Below, one piece after another: positions 43,094 through 52,112 of a stretch of DNA of 64,000 nucleotides (position 1 is its first letter; each line of letters opens with the position of its first letter). The position numbers were made by a program, and so were the translations under genes. The stretch comes from JALHOP01 sp964484195 (GTDB taxonomy: Bacteria > Myxococcota > XYA12-FULL-58-9 > JALHOP01). The notes under the pieces are model-generated. The model was not told the origin of the DNA. It saw only the letters and a list, made by a program, of their open reading frames with translations, and searched no databases. The DNA lies in contig CAZAER010000005.1 of the NCBI GenBank assembly GCA_964484195.1, forward strand, positions 180,458 to 244,457. The letters run 5' to 3'.

Positions 43094-44635
43094 CTAGGCC
43101 GACAAACGCTCGACCTGTCCCAACAGCATGGTTTCGAGCTGGATGAGGTAGGCGCTCTGCTTGTTTTTGCTCTCATCCGAAGTGCGGAAAATGTCTCGCA
43201 CCGTGTCGTAGATACGCGTCAGAGCTTCAGCATCGTCCGTCATTGCGGTCTTTGCGAGGACGTCGCTGGCGATCTTGACGTCCGCGTGGACGTTCCCCAA
43301 GTCCCACATCGGACCGTGGCCATACGCGACGAGACGACCGTTCATCGTTTTCAAGTCATTGTCCGATTGGCATGCCCAGCTCACGCCACGCGGAATCGCG
43401 GCCAGGATCTTCTCGGTGGCTTCGACCGAGAGCACTTGGCACTTCGCGGTGAAGTCGAGGAGCTGATTGAGCTTGGCTTTGGAGAGCTGGGGGGCTCCTA
43501 GCATCCGCAAAAGCGTTGCATCATCACCCGGTAGTGGACGGCGGAGCGCACCGTTAGCGATGGCGCGCAACAAGAGCTCGCGGCTCTGCTCGTTCATCGG
43601 CCGGCAGGTCACATCGGTGTTGGCGTGGAAAAGCTCGGCAGCGAGGAAGATGGCATGGTCTCGGCGGGCCTCGAACGACATGGCGTCGAGGAAGTGGTTC
43701 AGGAGAATCGCGTGGCTGTGATCCACTTTTCCGAAAGCGAAGCCGTTCAGCACCACCTCGAACAGACCCCGCGCGACCGCATCACGTGCGCCCAGCGGGA
43801 GATCCATGAAGGTGGGACCGATGGCCTTGTTCGTCAGAATTTCCGCCATGGCTTTGCCGGTGACACGAATCGTTGGCGGAAGCTGGGCGACCTCCGCCTT
43901 CATCGCGTCAATCGCGACCTGACCTCCTGGGCCAACGTCGGCGATCTTTTGGACGCTCCTCAAGACAGCCTCCGCGAACGGCGCGATGGTCGCCTTACCG
44001 AGCGGAGTGGCCGTGTCGAAGAGCTCGGTCTTTGCGAGAATGAAGTCGCTACCCGAGATACTCGCGCGGGGCGCGGGGGGAATGGCGGGTGCTGTCGGGG
44101 CGGGCGCGGGTGGCGCATCGGTATAGCCCATGCCGGCAGCGAAGCTCTTGAGCATTTGTCGCACACCGCCCGTTCGTGGCGCGGGAGCGGCCGGTGCTGG
44201 TTCTGCCGCCGCCGGTGGGAGGGGTGGGAGGAGCGGCAGGGCATCTTTTGCTTCGGTCGCACTTGCCACGATCGCATCAGCTCGCGCGAGCATGGTGTTG
44301 AATACGTAGTGCGCGACGTAGATCGCATCCAACGAGACACGCGGTGCTGAGGGCAGCGTTGCGACACTTGCTTTGGCGCCGGCCTGCGTCGCGGCGACTG
44401 CGGCGCTGGTGCCTAAGACGCCGGTGATGATCGCCTCGCCCGCGGAGAACTCGACACCAGCGCGCTGCACTGCGCCGCGAATCACCCGCTCGACGGCATC
44501 GCCGGAGATCGACTTGCCGGTGAGGTAGTCGATGGCGCGAGTCGTGGCGTTCGCGGTGCGGTCGGTTGCGTCACCGCTCGTCTTGAGCTCGTGGCGGATG
44601 ATGCTGGCGAGGCTGCGTTCGATGTTCGTACCCAT
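43094..44635 (-). CDS. Large hypothetical protein
   Basis: 513 residues from ATG 44635, with GGAG seven bases upstream; codons to 44662 are unlikely. The N-terminal ~110 residues are helical (NIERSLASIIRHELKTSGD...), a short hydrophobic Ala-rich patch follows (GEAIITGVLGTSAAVAATQ), then a Pro/Ala linker (~140-195). The C-terminal ~310 residues are a long helical domain with LFEVVLNGFAFGKVDHSHAILLNHF and SFEARRDHAIFLAAELFHANTDVTCRPMN, where His and Cys residues cluster. No signal peptide or known family is seen. The style (disordered linker, all-helical body) resembles the unknown genes at 2622, 17606 and 18617. Confidence 0.6.
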   Translation of the reverse strand: MGTNIERSLASIIRHELKTSGDATDRTANATTRAIDYLTGKSISGDAVERVIRGAVQRAGVEFSAGEAIITGVLGTSAAVAATQAGAKASVATLPSAPRVSLDAIYVAHYVFNTMLARADAIVASATEAKDALPLLPPLPPAAAEPAPAAPAPRTGGVRQMLKSFAAGMGYTDAPPAPAPTAPAIPPAPRASISGSDFILAKTELFDTATPLGKATIAPFAEAVLRSVQKIADVGPGGQVAIDAMKAEVAQLPPTIRVTGKAMAEILTNKAIGPTFMDLPLGARDAVARGLFEVVLNGFAFGKVDHSHAILLNHFLDAMSFEARRDHAIFLAAELFHANTDVTCRPMNEQSRELLLRAIANGALRRPLPGDDATLLRMLGAPQLSKAKLNQLLDFTAKCQVLSVEATEKILAAIPRGVSWACQSDNDLKTMNGRLVAYGHGPMWDLGNVHADVKIASDVLAKTAMTDDAEALTRIYDTVRDIFRTSDESKNKQSAYLIQLETMLLGQVERLSA

Positions 44636-44703
44636 GATCTTGCTCCGCGCCGCCATGCGCATGCAGGCCGACGTTGTCGTTCGTCACGTTCGCTTGGAGA
44701 TAT

Positions 44704-44722
44704 CGGCGCCCACGCGGCGCCG
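44704..44722 (-). terminator. Possible weak terminator downstream of opgH
   Basis: CGGCGCC-CACGC-GGCGCCG is a perfect 7-bp GC stem with a 5-nt loop, about 40 bp beyond the opgH stop on the minus strand. No T-run follows on either strand, so termination efficiency is doubtful. Confidence 0.3.
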
Positions 44723-44761
44723 TTGTGCCGGGCGTGAGTGCCAGCTCTGCACTGCTGGCTG

Positions 44762-46822
44762 TTACTTGCGCGCCGCGCTTTGGACGGAATGGCCGAAGAG
44801 GTCGGCGAGCGCCGTGGGGTCCCAGAGAAGCGCCATCTTTTCGCGGCCGTTGAGTGTGGCGATACCTTGTTCGAGAGCTTTGCGCCGGGCGTCCACAGCG
44901 AGCGGCGGTGGGGTGCTGCCGTCGAGCTCGTGCTGGGCAACCACCGCGAGGTGCAGTGCGTGGGCGAGCGGGTCACTGATGACGCGCTCCAAGCCGGTGG
45001 TGGGAAAGGTCGGCGGTGTGAGCTCGTGCGTCAGCTCGGCGACGCGCGCCACGACCGGGGGCGGCTCGGTCTCTTCCGGGATCAAGAAGAGCTTCAGCTT
45101 CTTTGCGGCGAGACCCCACGAGGTGCGTGACGTGAATACCGAGAGCGGCACCGACAGCGCGAGCCCCGCGAGCACCGGCACGACCCAGCCGATGAGCACC
45201 GGCGCGACCTTGTAGGTGATGTACCCCAGCCCCACGCCCACGAGGGTGTGCCAGCCGTGCGTGCGGATCGCCGTCCACCACCCGGTGCTGTCCTCGCCAC
45301 GATTCTGTGTGCCCCAGCTCACGCTGACGCCGAGCAATGTCGAGAGCACGAAGAAGGTCTGGAAGAGCATCATCGTCGGCGCGAGCAGCACCGAGTACAC
45401 GCTCTCGACGAGGAAGCTCATGAATGCGGCGAAAATACCGCCGACCTGCCGCCGGGTGGTGCGGTCCTTCAAGATGACCAGCAGGCCGAAGAGCTTGGGG
45501 ATGAACAACATCGCCAGCGAAACGAAGAACAACGCTATAGCGGTCGAGGCGTCGAAGATCGGCCAGTCGGGGAAAAGCGTGCGCTGGTGGTGGGGGAAGT
45601 AGACCGGCTCGATGCTCTTGTCTTGCTGAGCCACGAGGACGCCGGCGGCGAGGAACGAAAGCCAGATCGGCGACGCGACGTACGACATGATGCCCATGAC
45701 GAAGTGCATCCGGCTCATGGCGCGCATGCGGCTCGCGAACACCAGGCGCAGATGCTGCAAGTTCCCTTGGCACCAACGCTGGTCACGCTTCGCATAGTCG
45801 ATGATGTTCGGCGGCATCTCCTCGTAAGATCCGCCCATCTCCGGGATGAGCCAGACCGTGAAACCAGCGCGACGCATGAGCGCGGCCTCGACGAAGTCGT
45901 GGCTCATGATGTGCCCGCCGAACGGCGGCTCGCCCGAGAGCACCGGGAGCCCGCAATGCTCCATGAACGGCTGTGCGCGGATGATGGCGTTGTGACCCCA
46001 GTAGTTCGAGTCCGAGCACAACCACCACGAGAGGCCGGCGGAATTCACCGGTCCGTAGATGCGGCTCGCGAATTGCTGCACCCGCGCGAACCACGTGTTG
46101 CGGTTTACCACCGCGGGCGACGCCTGGATGATGCCGGCTTGCGGATTCGCGTCCATCAACCGGACGAGATCGGAGAGCGCATCACCGGACATGATGCTGT
46201 CGGCGTCGAGCACCAACATGTACGCGTAGCTCTTGCCGAACTGCTTCAAGAACGATTCGATGTTGCCGCTCTTCTTGCCGACGTTGTCGCGGCGCTTGCG
46301 ATAGAAGATGCGGCCGTGCCCTTGGACGCGATCGCAGAGCGCGGCCCAGGCGAGCTCCTCGGCGACCCATGCTTCCGGCTGTGTCGAATCGCTGAGCATG
46401 AAAAAATCGAAAGACGCGATAGTTCCGCTATCGCGGACGCTCTCGTAGATTGCCTGGAGCTTGATGGTCACCGCCAGGGGGTCTTCGTTGTAGACCGGCA
46501 TCACCACGGCGGTTCGGCCGACGAGGGCGGCCCTCGGCACGGCGCGGTCGGCGCGAACGAGTCCCGGTAGACGGGGCCGGGTCATGAGCTGGAAGAAGCC
46601 GAAGACCGAGCTCCAGAACGAGAGCACCACCCAGGCGAAGCTCAAAGTGAACAGGGCGAGCATCGCCAGCTCTAAGTTCGTGATTCCTTTGACTTTAAAG
46701 AGGGCGTGGAGCTGTAGGGCAGCCGCCAAGGTCGAGACGCCTGCCAGGGAAAACACGACGAGACGCCGAGCCAAGACCGGGAGGGCACGGTCGGTTTGGG
46801 CGGGATGGGGAGTCGGCGTCAC
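44762..46822 (-). CDS. opgH: Glucans biosynthesis glucosyltransferase H
   Basis: 686 residues starting with GTG 46822. It is a membrane-embedded GT2 enzyme that builds the beta-glucan backbone of osmoregulated periplasmic glucans. VVMPVYNEDP near 108 opens the GT2 domain, MLVLDADSIMSGD gives the DxD, HIMSHDFVEAALMRRAG the TED-like acid, and RWCQGNLQHLR the QxxRW-type motif in variant form. Membrane helices flank the domain (LVVFSLAGVSTLAAALQLHALF, FTLSFAWVVLSFWSSVFGFF, and at least five C-terminal ones). It is divergent from the NRPS-PKS gene and separated from its partner opgG by five genes. Confidence 0.92.
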   Translation of the reverse strand: MTPTPHPAQTDRALPVLARRLVVFSLAGVSTLAAALQLHALFKVKGITNLELAMLALFTLSFAWVVLSFWSSVFGFFQLMTRPRLPGLVRADRAVPRAALVGRTAVVMPVYNEDPLAVTIKLQAIYESVRDSGTIASFDFFMLSDSTQPEAWVAEELAWAALCDRVQGHGRIFYRKRRDNVGKKSGNIESFLKQFGKSYAYMLVLDADSIMSGDALSDLVRLMDANPQAGIIQASPAVVNRNTWFARVQQFASRIYGPVNSAGLSWWLCSDSNYWGHNAIIRAQPFMEHCGLPVLSGEPPFGGHIMSHDFVEAALMRRAGFTVWLIPEMGGSYEEMPPNIIDYAKRDQRWCQGNLQHLRLVFASRMRAMSRMHFVMGIMSYVASPIWLSFLAAGVLVAQQDKSIEPVYFPHHQRTLFPDWPIFDASTAIALFFVSLAMLFIPKLFGLLVILKDRTTRRQVGGIFAAFMSFLVESVYSVLLAPTMMLFQTFFVLSTLLGVSVSWGTQNRGEDSTGWWTAIRTHGWHTLVGVGLGYITYKVAPVLIGWVVPVLAGLALSVPLSVFTSRTSWGLAAKKLKLFLIPEETEPPPVVARVAELTHELTPPTFPTTGLERVISDPLAHALHLAVVAQHELDGSTPPPLAVDARRKALEQGIATLNGREKMALLWDPTALADLFGHSVQSAARK

Positions 46823-46952
46823 CCGGTGGATTTAACAAGGGGCAGCGCGCCTGTCAGCAACTCGGGAAAAACCGGTTGCTCGTAAGCGCGTTTTGTCCCT
46901 GAAACCTTTGCACCCAACCCGCAGTGAAGGGAGAATTCGCGCTGCCAAAGCG

Positions 46953-49900
46953 ATGATCCCGACAGTCATTTCTCGGTTCGAATCTCAGGCCGACCGTACT
47001 CCAGACGCTCCCGCCGCCACCTTCCAAGGCGCGACGCTGAGCTATGCCCAGCTCGACGCGCGAGCGAACGGGCTCGCCGCGTTGCTCCGTGAACGCGGAG
47101 TAGGCCCAGACGTCGTCGTCGCGGTCTGTATTCCTCGTTCGCTCGAGATGGCCGTTGCCGTGCTCGGCGTCTTGAAAGCTGGCGGCGCCTACGTGCCACT
47201 CGACCCGGCGTATCCGCGCGAGCGTTTGGCGGCCATGCTCGATGACGCCCGCGTCCAGCACGTGGTCGCGCACAGCACCACCGCCGACCTCGTCGACGGC
47301 CGCAACGCCATCTTGATGGACAAGGATCCGCCCTATCCACGCCGCGAGCGTCTGCCCATCGTCGCCGGGCTCTCGCACCTCGCCTACGTCATCTTCACCT
47401 CTGGATCGACCGGCCGCCCGAAGGGCGTGGCGATGATCCATCATCCGCTCGCGAACCTCATCCAGTGGCAGCTCGAGGACTCGAAGGTCGGAGTCGGCGA
47501 GCGCACCTTGCAGTTTTCGCCGCTCGCCTTCGACGTATCGTTCCAGGAGCTCTTCGGAACGTGGTGTGCCGGCGGCGAGCTCATCCTCGTCGACGAGGCC
47601 TTGCGCGTCGACACCGTACGCCTGCTGCGCCTCATGAAAGACGAGCGCGTTGCCCGCGTCTTCATGCCATTCATCGCCATGCAGTCGCTGGCCGAGATCG
47701 CGCCGTCGCCAGAGCTGACGCCGTCATCACTGCGCGAGATGATCACCGCCGGTGAGCAGCTCCAGGTGACTCCGCAGCTCGTGCGCTTCTTCGAGTCGGT
47801 ACCGGGCGTGACCCTCGCGAACCACTACGGTCCCTCGGAGACGCACGTCGTCACCGCGATGACTCTCGCCGGTGACCCGTCGTCGTGGCCGAAGCTGCCG
47901 TCCATCGGTAAGGCGCTGCCGAACGTCACCACACCGATCCTCGACGACAAGCAAAAGCCGGTACCCGCGGGCGAGGTTGGTGAGCTCTATCTCGGCGGTG
48001 TACATTTGGCGCGCGGCTACTTGCATCGGCCGGAGCTCACGGCCGAGCGCTTCGTGACCGTGAACGGCGAGCGCCTCTACAAGACGGGCGACCTCGCGCG
48101 GTTGCGTCCCGACGGCGAGATCGACTTCCTGGGACGCGCCGACGGCCAAGTGAAGATCCGCGGCCACCGCGTTGAGCTCGGCGAGGTCGAGATCGCCGTC
48201 ACTGAACATCCCAAGGTCCGGCAAGCAGCGGCCACTGTCCGCGATGGAAGACTCGTCGCGTACATGGTCGGCGATGACGATGGGACCCTGGCGGCGCAGG
48301 TGCGCGAACAGCTCGTGAGCAAGCTGCCTGCCTACATGGTGCCGACGAGCTTCGTGGTGCTGGCGGAGCTTCCCAAGACACCGAGCGGCAAAATCGACCG
48401 CAAGTCGCTGCCCGAGCCACCGCGGGTGCGCCCGGACCTCGCGACGCCTTGGATCGCGCCGGAGGGTGCGCTCGAGACGTCCATCGCCCAACGTTGGGCG
48501 AACCTCCTGAAGATCGACAACGTCGGCCGCGACGACAACTTCTTCGATCTCGGCGGCAACTCGTTGCTCGCCGTGCGCGCCATTGCCGACCTGCGTGAGT
48601 CGCAAGGCGTCGACGTGCCGGTGGTGAAGCTCTACGAGCAGCCCACGGTGCGCGGTCTCGCGACGACCGTGAAAGGCGAGAGCACCGCCGGGAAAAAGCC
48701 GGCAGTGGTCAAGAAGCGTCAGGTCACCGCCGAGCCGATCGCCATCGTCGGCATGGCGGCACGTTATCCCGGTGCGCCCGACCTCGCGACGTTCTGGGGA
48801 AATCTCATGCAGGGCGTCGAGTCGATCGGCCGCTTTGCGGAGCACGAGCTGCCACCGGCACACCGTGGCCTTGCCGACTACGTGCCGGCGCGCGGCGTCC
48901 TCGAGGGCGTCGAACAGTTCGACGCTCCCTTCTTCGGCGTGACGCCCGGTGAAGCGTCGGTGCTCGACCCGCAGCAACGTCTCCTGCTCGAGCTCGCGTG
49001 GGAAGCGCTCGAGCATGCTGGTCATGCGCCCGAGCAGGTCGCGGGTAGCGTCGGCGTCTTCGCGGGTACACACGTCAACACGTATTTTCAGAATAATCTC
49101 TTCAAGAGACCCGAGGTCGAAGCGCGCATCGGCGCCTTCAACATCATGGTGGCGAACGAGAAGGATTACGTCGCCACGCGCATCGCCCACCGCTTGTCGC
49201 TGACCGGTCCCGCCATCAGCGTCCACACCGCCTGCTCGACATCGCTCGTCGCCATCGCCCAAGCGATCGACAGCTTGCACCTCGGTCATTGCGACATGGC
49301 CCTCGCTGGTGGTGCCTCGGTCACCTTGCCGCAAAAGGCCGGTCACGTGTTCGCCGACGGCGGCGTCATGTCGAGTGACGGCAGCACACGCTCTTTCGAC
49401 GCGCGCGGCTCCGGCACCGTCTTCAGTGACGGCGCCGGCATGGTCGTGTTGAAACGCCTCTCCGACGCCCAGCGCGACGGCGACACCATCTATGCGCTGC
49501 TCGTGGGTAGCGCCTTGAACAACGACGGCGGTGACAAGGCGAGCTTCATGGCGCCTTCGTCGAGCGGCCAATCGAAGGTGGTCTCACTGGCGCTCGACAA
49601 CGCCGGTATCAACGCGCGCGACATCGACTACGTCGAGGCGCATGGCACGGCGACTCCCATCGGTGACCCCATCGAGGTCGACGGCCTCACCAAGGCGTAC
49701 CGGCGGGATACCCAAGACGTCGGTTATTGCGGAATCGGATCGGTGAAGACCAACATAGGTCACACGGTGGCCGCGGCGGGTGTCGCCGGCGTCATCAAGA
49801 CCGCGCTTGCCTTGCATCATCAGGTGATCCCCGCGTCGCTGCACTTCGAGAAGCCCAACCCGGCGATCGATTTCGGCAAGACTCCGTTCGCCGTGGTCGC

Positions 49901-52112
49901 CAAGGCAAAGAGCTGGCCGCGAAGCGAGCGCACGCGCCGGGCCGGTGTGAGCTCGTTCGGCGTTGGCGGCACCAACGCGCACGTCATCATGCAGGAAGCC
50001 CCCGCCGTGAAGGTGCCCGAGGCTTCCTCGCGCACCTACGTGCTGCCGCTCGCAGCGCGCAGCGTCGATGTCCTGGGCGTCATGACCAATCGCCTCGTTG
50101 GCGCTTTAGCGGACACGAGCGAGCGCATCGCCGACATCGGTGCGACTCTCGCGCTCGGTCGTCGCGCTTTTCCCGAGCGTCGTGCCGTGATTGCAAGCAC
50201 CCGCGAGGAGGCAATCGCTGCCTTCAAATCGGGTGAATCCCGCCGCGTCATTACGCGCACCGTGCCGCCGAAGGCAGCTCACGTCGTCTTCATGTTCCCG
50301 GGGCAAGGCTCGCAAACCGTCGGCATGGGCAAGAAGCTCTACGAGCGCTTCTCCGTCTTCCGCGCCGTGGTCGACGATTGCGCCGAGCGCTTGAAAACGC
50401 ATCTCGGCAAAGATCTGCGCGAGCTCATCTGGCCACCGGCGTCCGTTGCGGCGGAGACCGCGGCGGCGACCTTGCGCGACACCGCCGTCGCGCAGTCGGC
50501 GCTCTTCACCATCGAGCTGGCTACCGCGAAGCTCTGGATGGACCTCGGGGTCGTACCCACCGCCATGGTGGGACACAGCGTCGGCGAGTTCGTCGCCGCC
50601 TGCTTGTCCGGCGTGTTCTCGCTCGACGATGCTCTGCTCTTGGTTGCGACCCGTGGTCGCCTCATGGCGGGCATGCCACCCGGCAGCATGATGTCGGTGC
50701 GCATGGCCGAGGCCGACCTTCTGAAGGAGCTCCCGGACGGTATCGCGGTAGCGACCATCAACGCGCCGATGCTCTCGGTAATCTCCGGCCCGACCGACGC
50801 GGTTGCCGCTTTCGGCGCGAAGCTCCAAGGCAAAGGGATCGCGGTCAGGGCATTGCACACCTCGCACGCTTTCCACTCCGCGATGATGGACGCGGCGCTG
50901 CCTCCATTCCGCGAGACCGTGAAGAGCGTGAAGCTGTCGCCGCCGACCATCCCCTTTGCCTCGACGGTGAATGGCGCCTGGGTGGACGCCAAGGTTGCGA
51001 CCGACGTCGACTATTGGGCGACGCATCTGCGCAAGACGGTGCGCTTCGTCGACGCCATGGCCACGATCTCGGGTGACGAAGCACGCCTGCTCGTCGAGTG
51101 CGGCCCGCGTAACGTTTTGAGTCAGCTCGCCCGCCAGCAACCCGCCGAGAAAGATCGAGGCCGCGTGGTCGCAAGCCTCGCCGAGGCCCTCACCGAGGAC
51201 GACGAAGACGCCGCTTTCGCGCAGGCGATCGCCCAGGTGTGGAGCTGGGGCGTGCCCATCGATTGGTCGCGGGTCTACGCCGACGAGCAAGTGCAGCGCG
51301 TTGCCCTGCCGACGTATCCATTCGATCGCAAACGGCACTGGGTGGACCCCGCGGCGGTGGCCGCGGAGCCCGCCCCCACCGTGCAACGAGTCGCAGTCAC
51401 TGCGCACGAGGTCGCGCAGCCTATCGAGGAGAGTCCGAAACCCATGGCCAATTCCAATGCAACGCTCGAAGCGCTCAAGCGCGCCTTCGAAGATGTCTCC
51501 GGACTCGACCTCGCGAATGCGGATCCGGGAGCGTCGTTCTTCGACCTGGGCGTCGACTCACTCTTGCTGACGCAGCTGGCGTTGAAGGTGCAGCAGCAGT
51601 TTGGCGTGAAGGTCACCTTCCGGCAGCTCACCGAGAGCTTCGGCACCTTGGGCGCCTTGGTGGCGCATCTCGAGGCGAACGGGGCGGGGATTGCCGCGCC
51701 AGCGCCAGTTGCGGCACCGGTTGCTGCGGCGCCGGTGATGGCCGCTCCGGCTCCGGTGGCGTTCGTGCCGCAGATGGGGGCGCCGATTGCTGGAGGCGAT
51801 CCGGTGCGCCAGCTGATCGACGCGCAGTTGCGCGTCATGCAACAGCAGCTGGCGTTGTTGTCGGGGCAGCCGATGGCCGTGCAACCGATGGCCGTACAGC
51901 CGATGTCCGACGTCCGATTGCCGACGGCCGATGTCCGATCTCCGATAGCCGATAGCCGATCGCCGATCACCGATCAGCGACTGCCGATGTCCGATCACCG
52001 AGCCCGCCGTCCGCGAAAGAAGACGACGAGGTCAAAGCCACGCAGAAGTACGACGTCAAGAAGGCGTTTGGCGCCATCGCTCGTATTACGACCACTGCCG
52101 ATGGCGGGATGA
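46953..52112 (+). CDS. Hybrid NRPS-PKS: A-PCP-KS-AT-ACP
   Basis: 1719 residues from ATG 46953; the frame opens at TTG 46893. Domains: adenylation ~10-500 with VIFTSGSTGRPKG near 145, FDVSFQELF, NHYGPSETHVV and GELYLGGVHLARGYL; PCP ~510-580 with FFDLGGNSLLA; ketosynthase ~593-1020 with TACSTSLVAI, EAHGTATPIGDP and KTNIGHTVAAAG; acyltransferase ~1110-1420 with GHSVGEFVAACLSG and HAFHSAMM, a malonyl-type signature; ACP near 1531 with DLGVDSLLL. No ketoreductase is present. The A-domain pocket reads D-V-Q-F-I-A-H-V-V by my alignment, close to the proline code. The last ~35 residues are a basic out-of-frame tail after the heptanucleotide repeat; the true continuation is in the aminotransferase frame. 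The stop overlaps the next start (ATGA). Confidence 0.9.
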   Translation: MIPTVISRFESQADRTPDAPAATFQGATLSYAQLDARANGLAALLRERGVGPDVVVAVCIPRSLEMAVAVLGVLKAGGAYVPLDPAYPRERLAAMLDDARVQHVVAHSTTADLVDGRNAILMDKDPPYPRRERLPIVAGLSHLAYVIFTSGSTGRPKGVAMIHHPLANLIQWQLEDSKVGVGERTLQFSPLAFDVSFQELFGTWCAGGELILVDEALRVDTVRLLRLMKDERVARVFMPFIAMQSLAEIAPSPELTPSSLREMITAGEQLQVTPQLVRFFESVPGVTLANHYGPSETHVVTAMTLAGDPSSWPKLPSIGKALPNVTTPILDDKQKPVPAGEVGELYLGGVHLARGYLHRPELTAERFVTVNGERLYKTGDLARLRPDGEIDFLGRADGQVKIRGHRVELGEVEIAVTEHPKVRQAAATVRDGRLVAYMVGDDDGTLAAQVREQLVSKLPAYMVPTSFVVLAELPKTPSGKIDRKSLPEPPRVRPDLATPWIAPEGALETSIAQRWANLLKIDNVGRDDNFFDLGGNSLLAVRAIADLRESQGVDVPVVKLYEQPTVRGLATTVKGESTAGKKPAVVKKRQVTAEPIAIVGMAARYPGAPDLATFWGNLMQGVESIGRFAEHELPPAHRGLADYVPARGVLEGVEQFDAPFFGVTPGEASVLDPQQRLLLELAWEALEHAGHAPEQVAGSVGVFAGTHVNTYFQNNLFKRPEVEARIGAFNIMVANEKDYVATRIAHRLSLTGPAISVHTACSTSLVAIAQAIDSLHLGHCDMALAGGASVTLPQKAGHVFADGGVMSSDGSTRSFDARGSGTVFSDGAGMVVLKRLSDAQRDGDTIYALLVGSALNNDGGDKASFMAPSSSGQSKVVSLALDNAGINARDIDYVEAHGTATPIGDPIEVDGLTKAYRRDTQDVGYCGIGSVKTNIGHTVAAAGVAGVIKTALALHHQVIPASLHFEKPNPAIDFGKTPFAVVAKAKSWPRSERTRRAGVSSFGVGGTNAHVIMQEAPAVKVPEASSRTYVLPLAARSVDVLGVMTNRLVGALADTSERIADIGATLALGRRAFPERRAVIASTREEAIAAFKSGESRRVITRTVPPKAAHVVFMFPGQGSQTVGMGKKLYERFSVFRAVVDDCAERLKTHLGKDLRELIWPPASVAAETAAATLRDTAVAQSALFTIELATAKLWMDLGVVPTAMVGHSVGEFVAACLSGVFSLDDALLLVATRGRLMAGMPPGSMMSVRMAEADLLKELPDGIAVATINAPMLSVISGPTDAVAAFGAKLQGKGIAVRALHTSHAFHSAMMDAALPPFRETVKSVKLSPPTIPFASTVNGAWVDAKVATDVDYWATHLRKTVRFVDAMATISGDEARLLVECGPRNVLSQLARQQPAEKDRGRVVASLAEALTEDDEDAAFAQAIAQVWSWGVPIDWSRVYADEQVQRVALPTYPFDRKRHWVDPAAVAAEPAPTVQRVAVTAHEVAQPIEESPKPMANSNATLEALKRAFEDVSGLDLANADPGASFFDLGVDSLLLTQLALKVQQQFGVKVTFRQLTESFGTLGALVAHLEANGAGIAAPAPVAAPVAAAPVMAAPAPVAFVPQMGAPIAGGDPVRQLIDAQLRVMQQQLALLSGQPMAVQPMAVQPMSDVRLPTADVRSPIADSRSPITDQRLPMSDHRARRPRKKTTRSKPRRSTTSRRRLAPSLVLRPLPMAG
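51867..51911 (+). repeat. Three 15-bp repeats (QPMAV) before the heptad array
   Basis: CAGCCGATGGCCGTG is repeated with small changes at 51882 and 51897, encoding QPMAV-QPMAV-QPMSD. It keeps the frame, unlike the adjoining 7-bp array, which shares the CCGAT core and may have grown from it. Confidence 0.8.
51900..51997 (+). repeat. Heptanucleotide tandem repeat, 14 units of CCGATNN
   Basis: Fourteen 7-bp units occupy 98 bp with a constant CCGA(T/C) core (one unit starts GCGAC) and two variable bases. The array sits inside the coding sequence, between the ACP domain of the PKS and the linker of the aminotransferase. Seven is one more than a multiple of three, so each gained or lost unit changes the reading frame. 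The aminotransferase frame is open from 51956 and carries a coherent linker (KEDDEVKATQKYDVKKAFG) from 52016. Gain of one unit or loss of two would join it to the PKS frame. Confidence 0.95.

Noticed and set aside
47727..49571. A 614-codon minus-strand open frame (and similar ones at 54310-55491, 55801-57168, 57265-58842)
   Set aside because: Mirror frames of the NRPS/PKS coding sequence, with no protein-like features.
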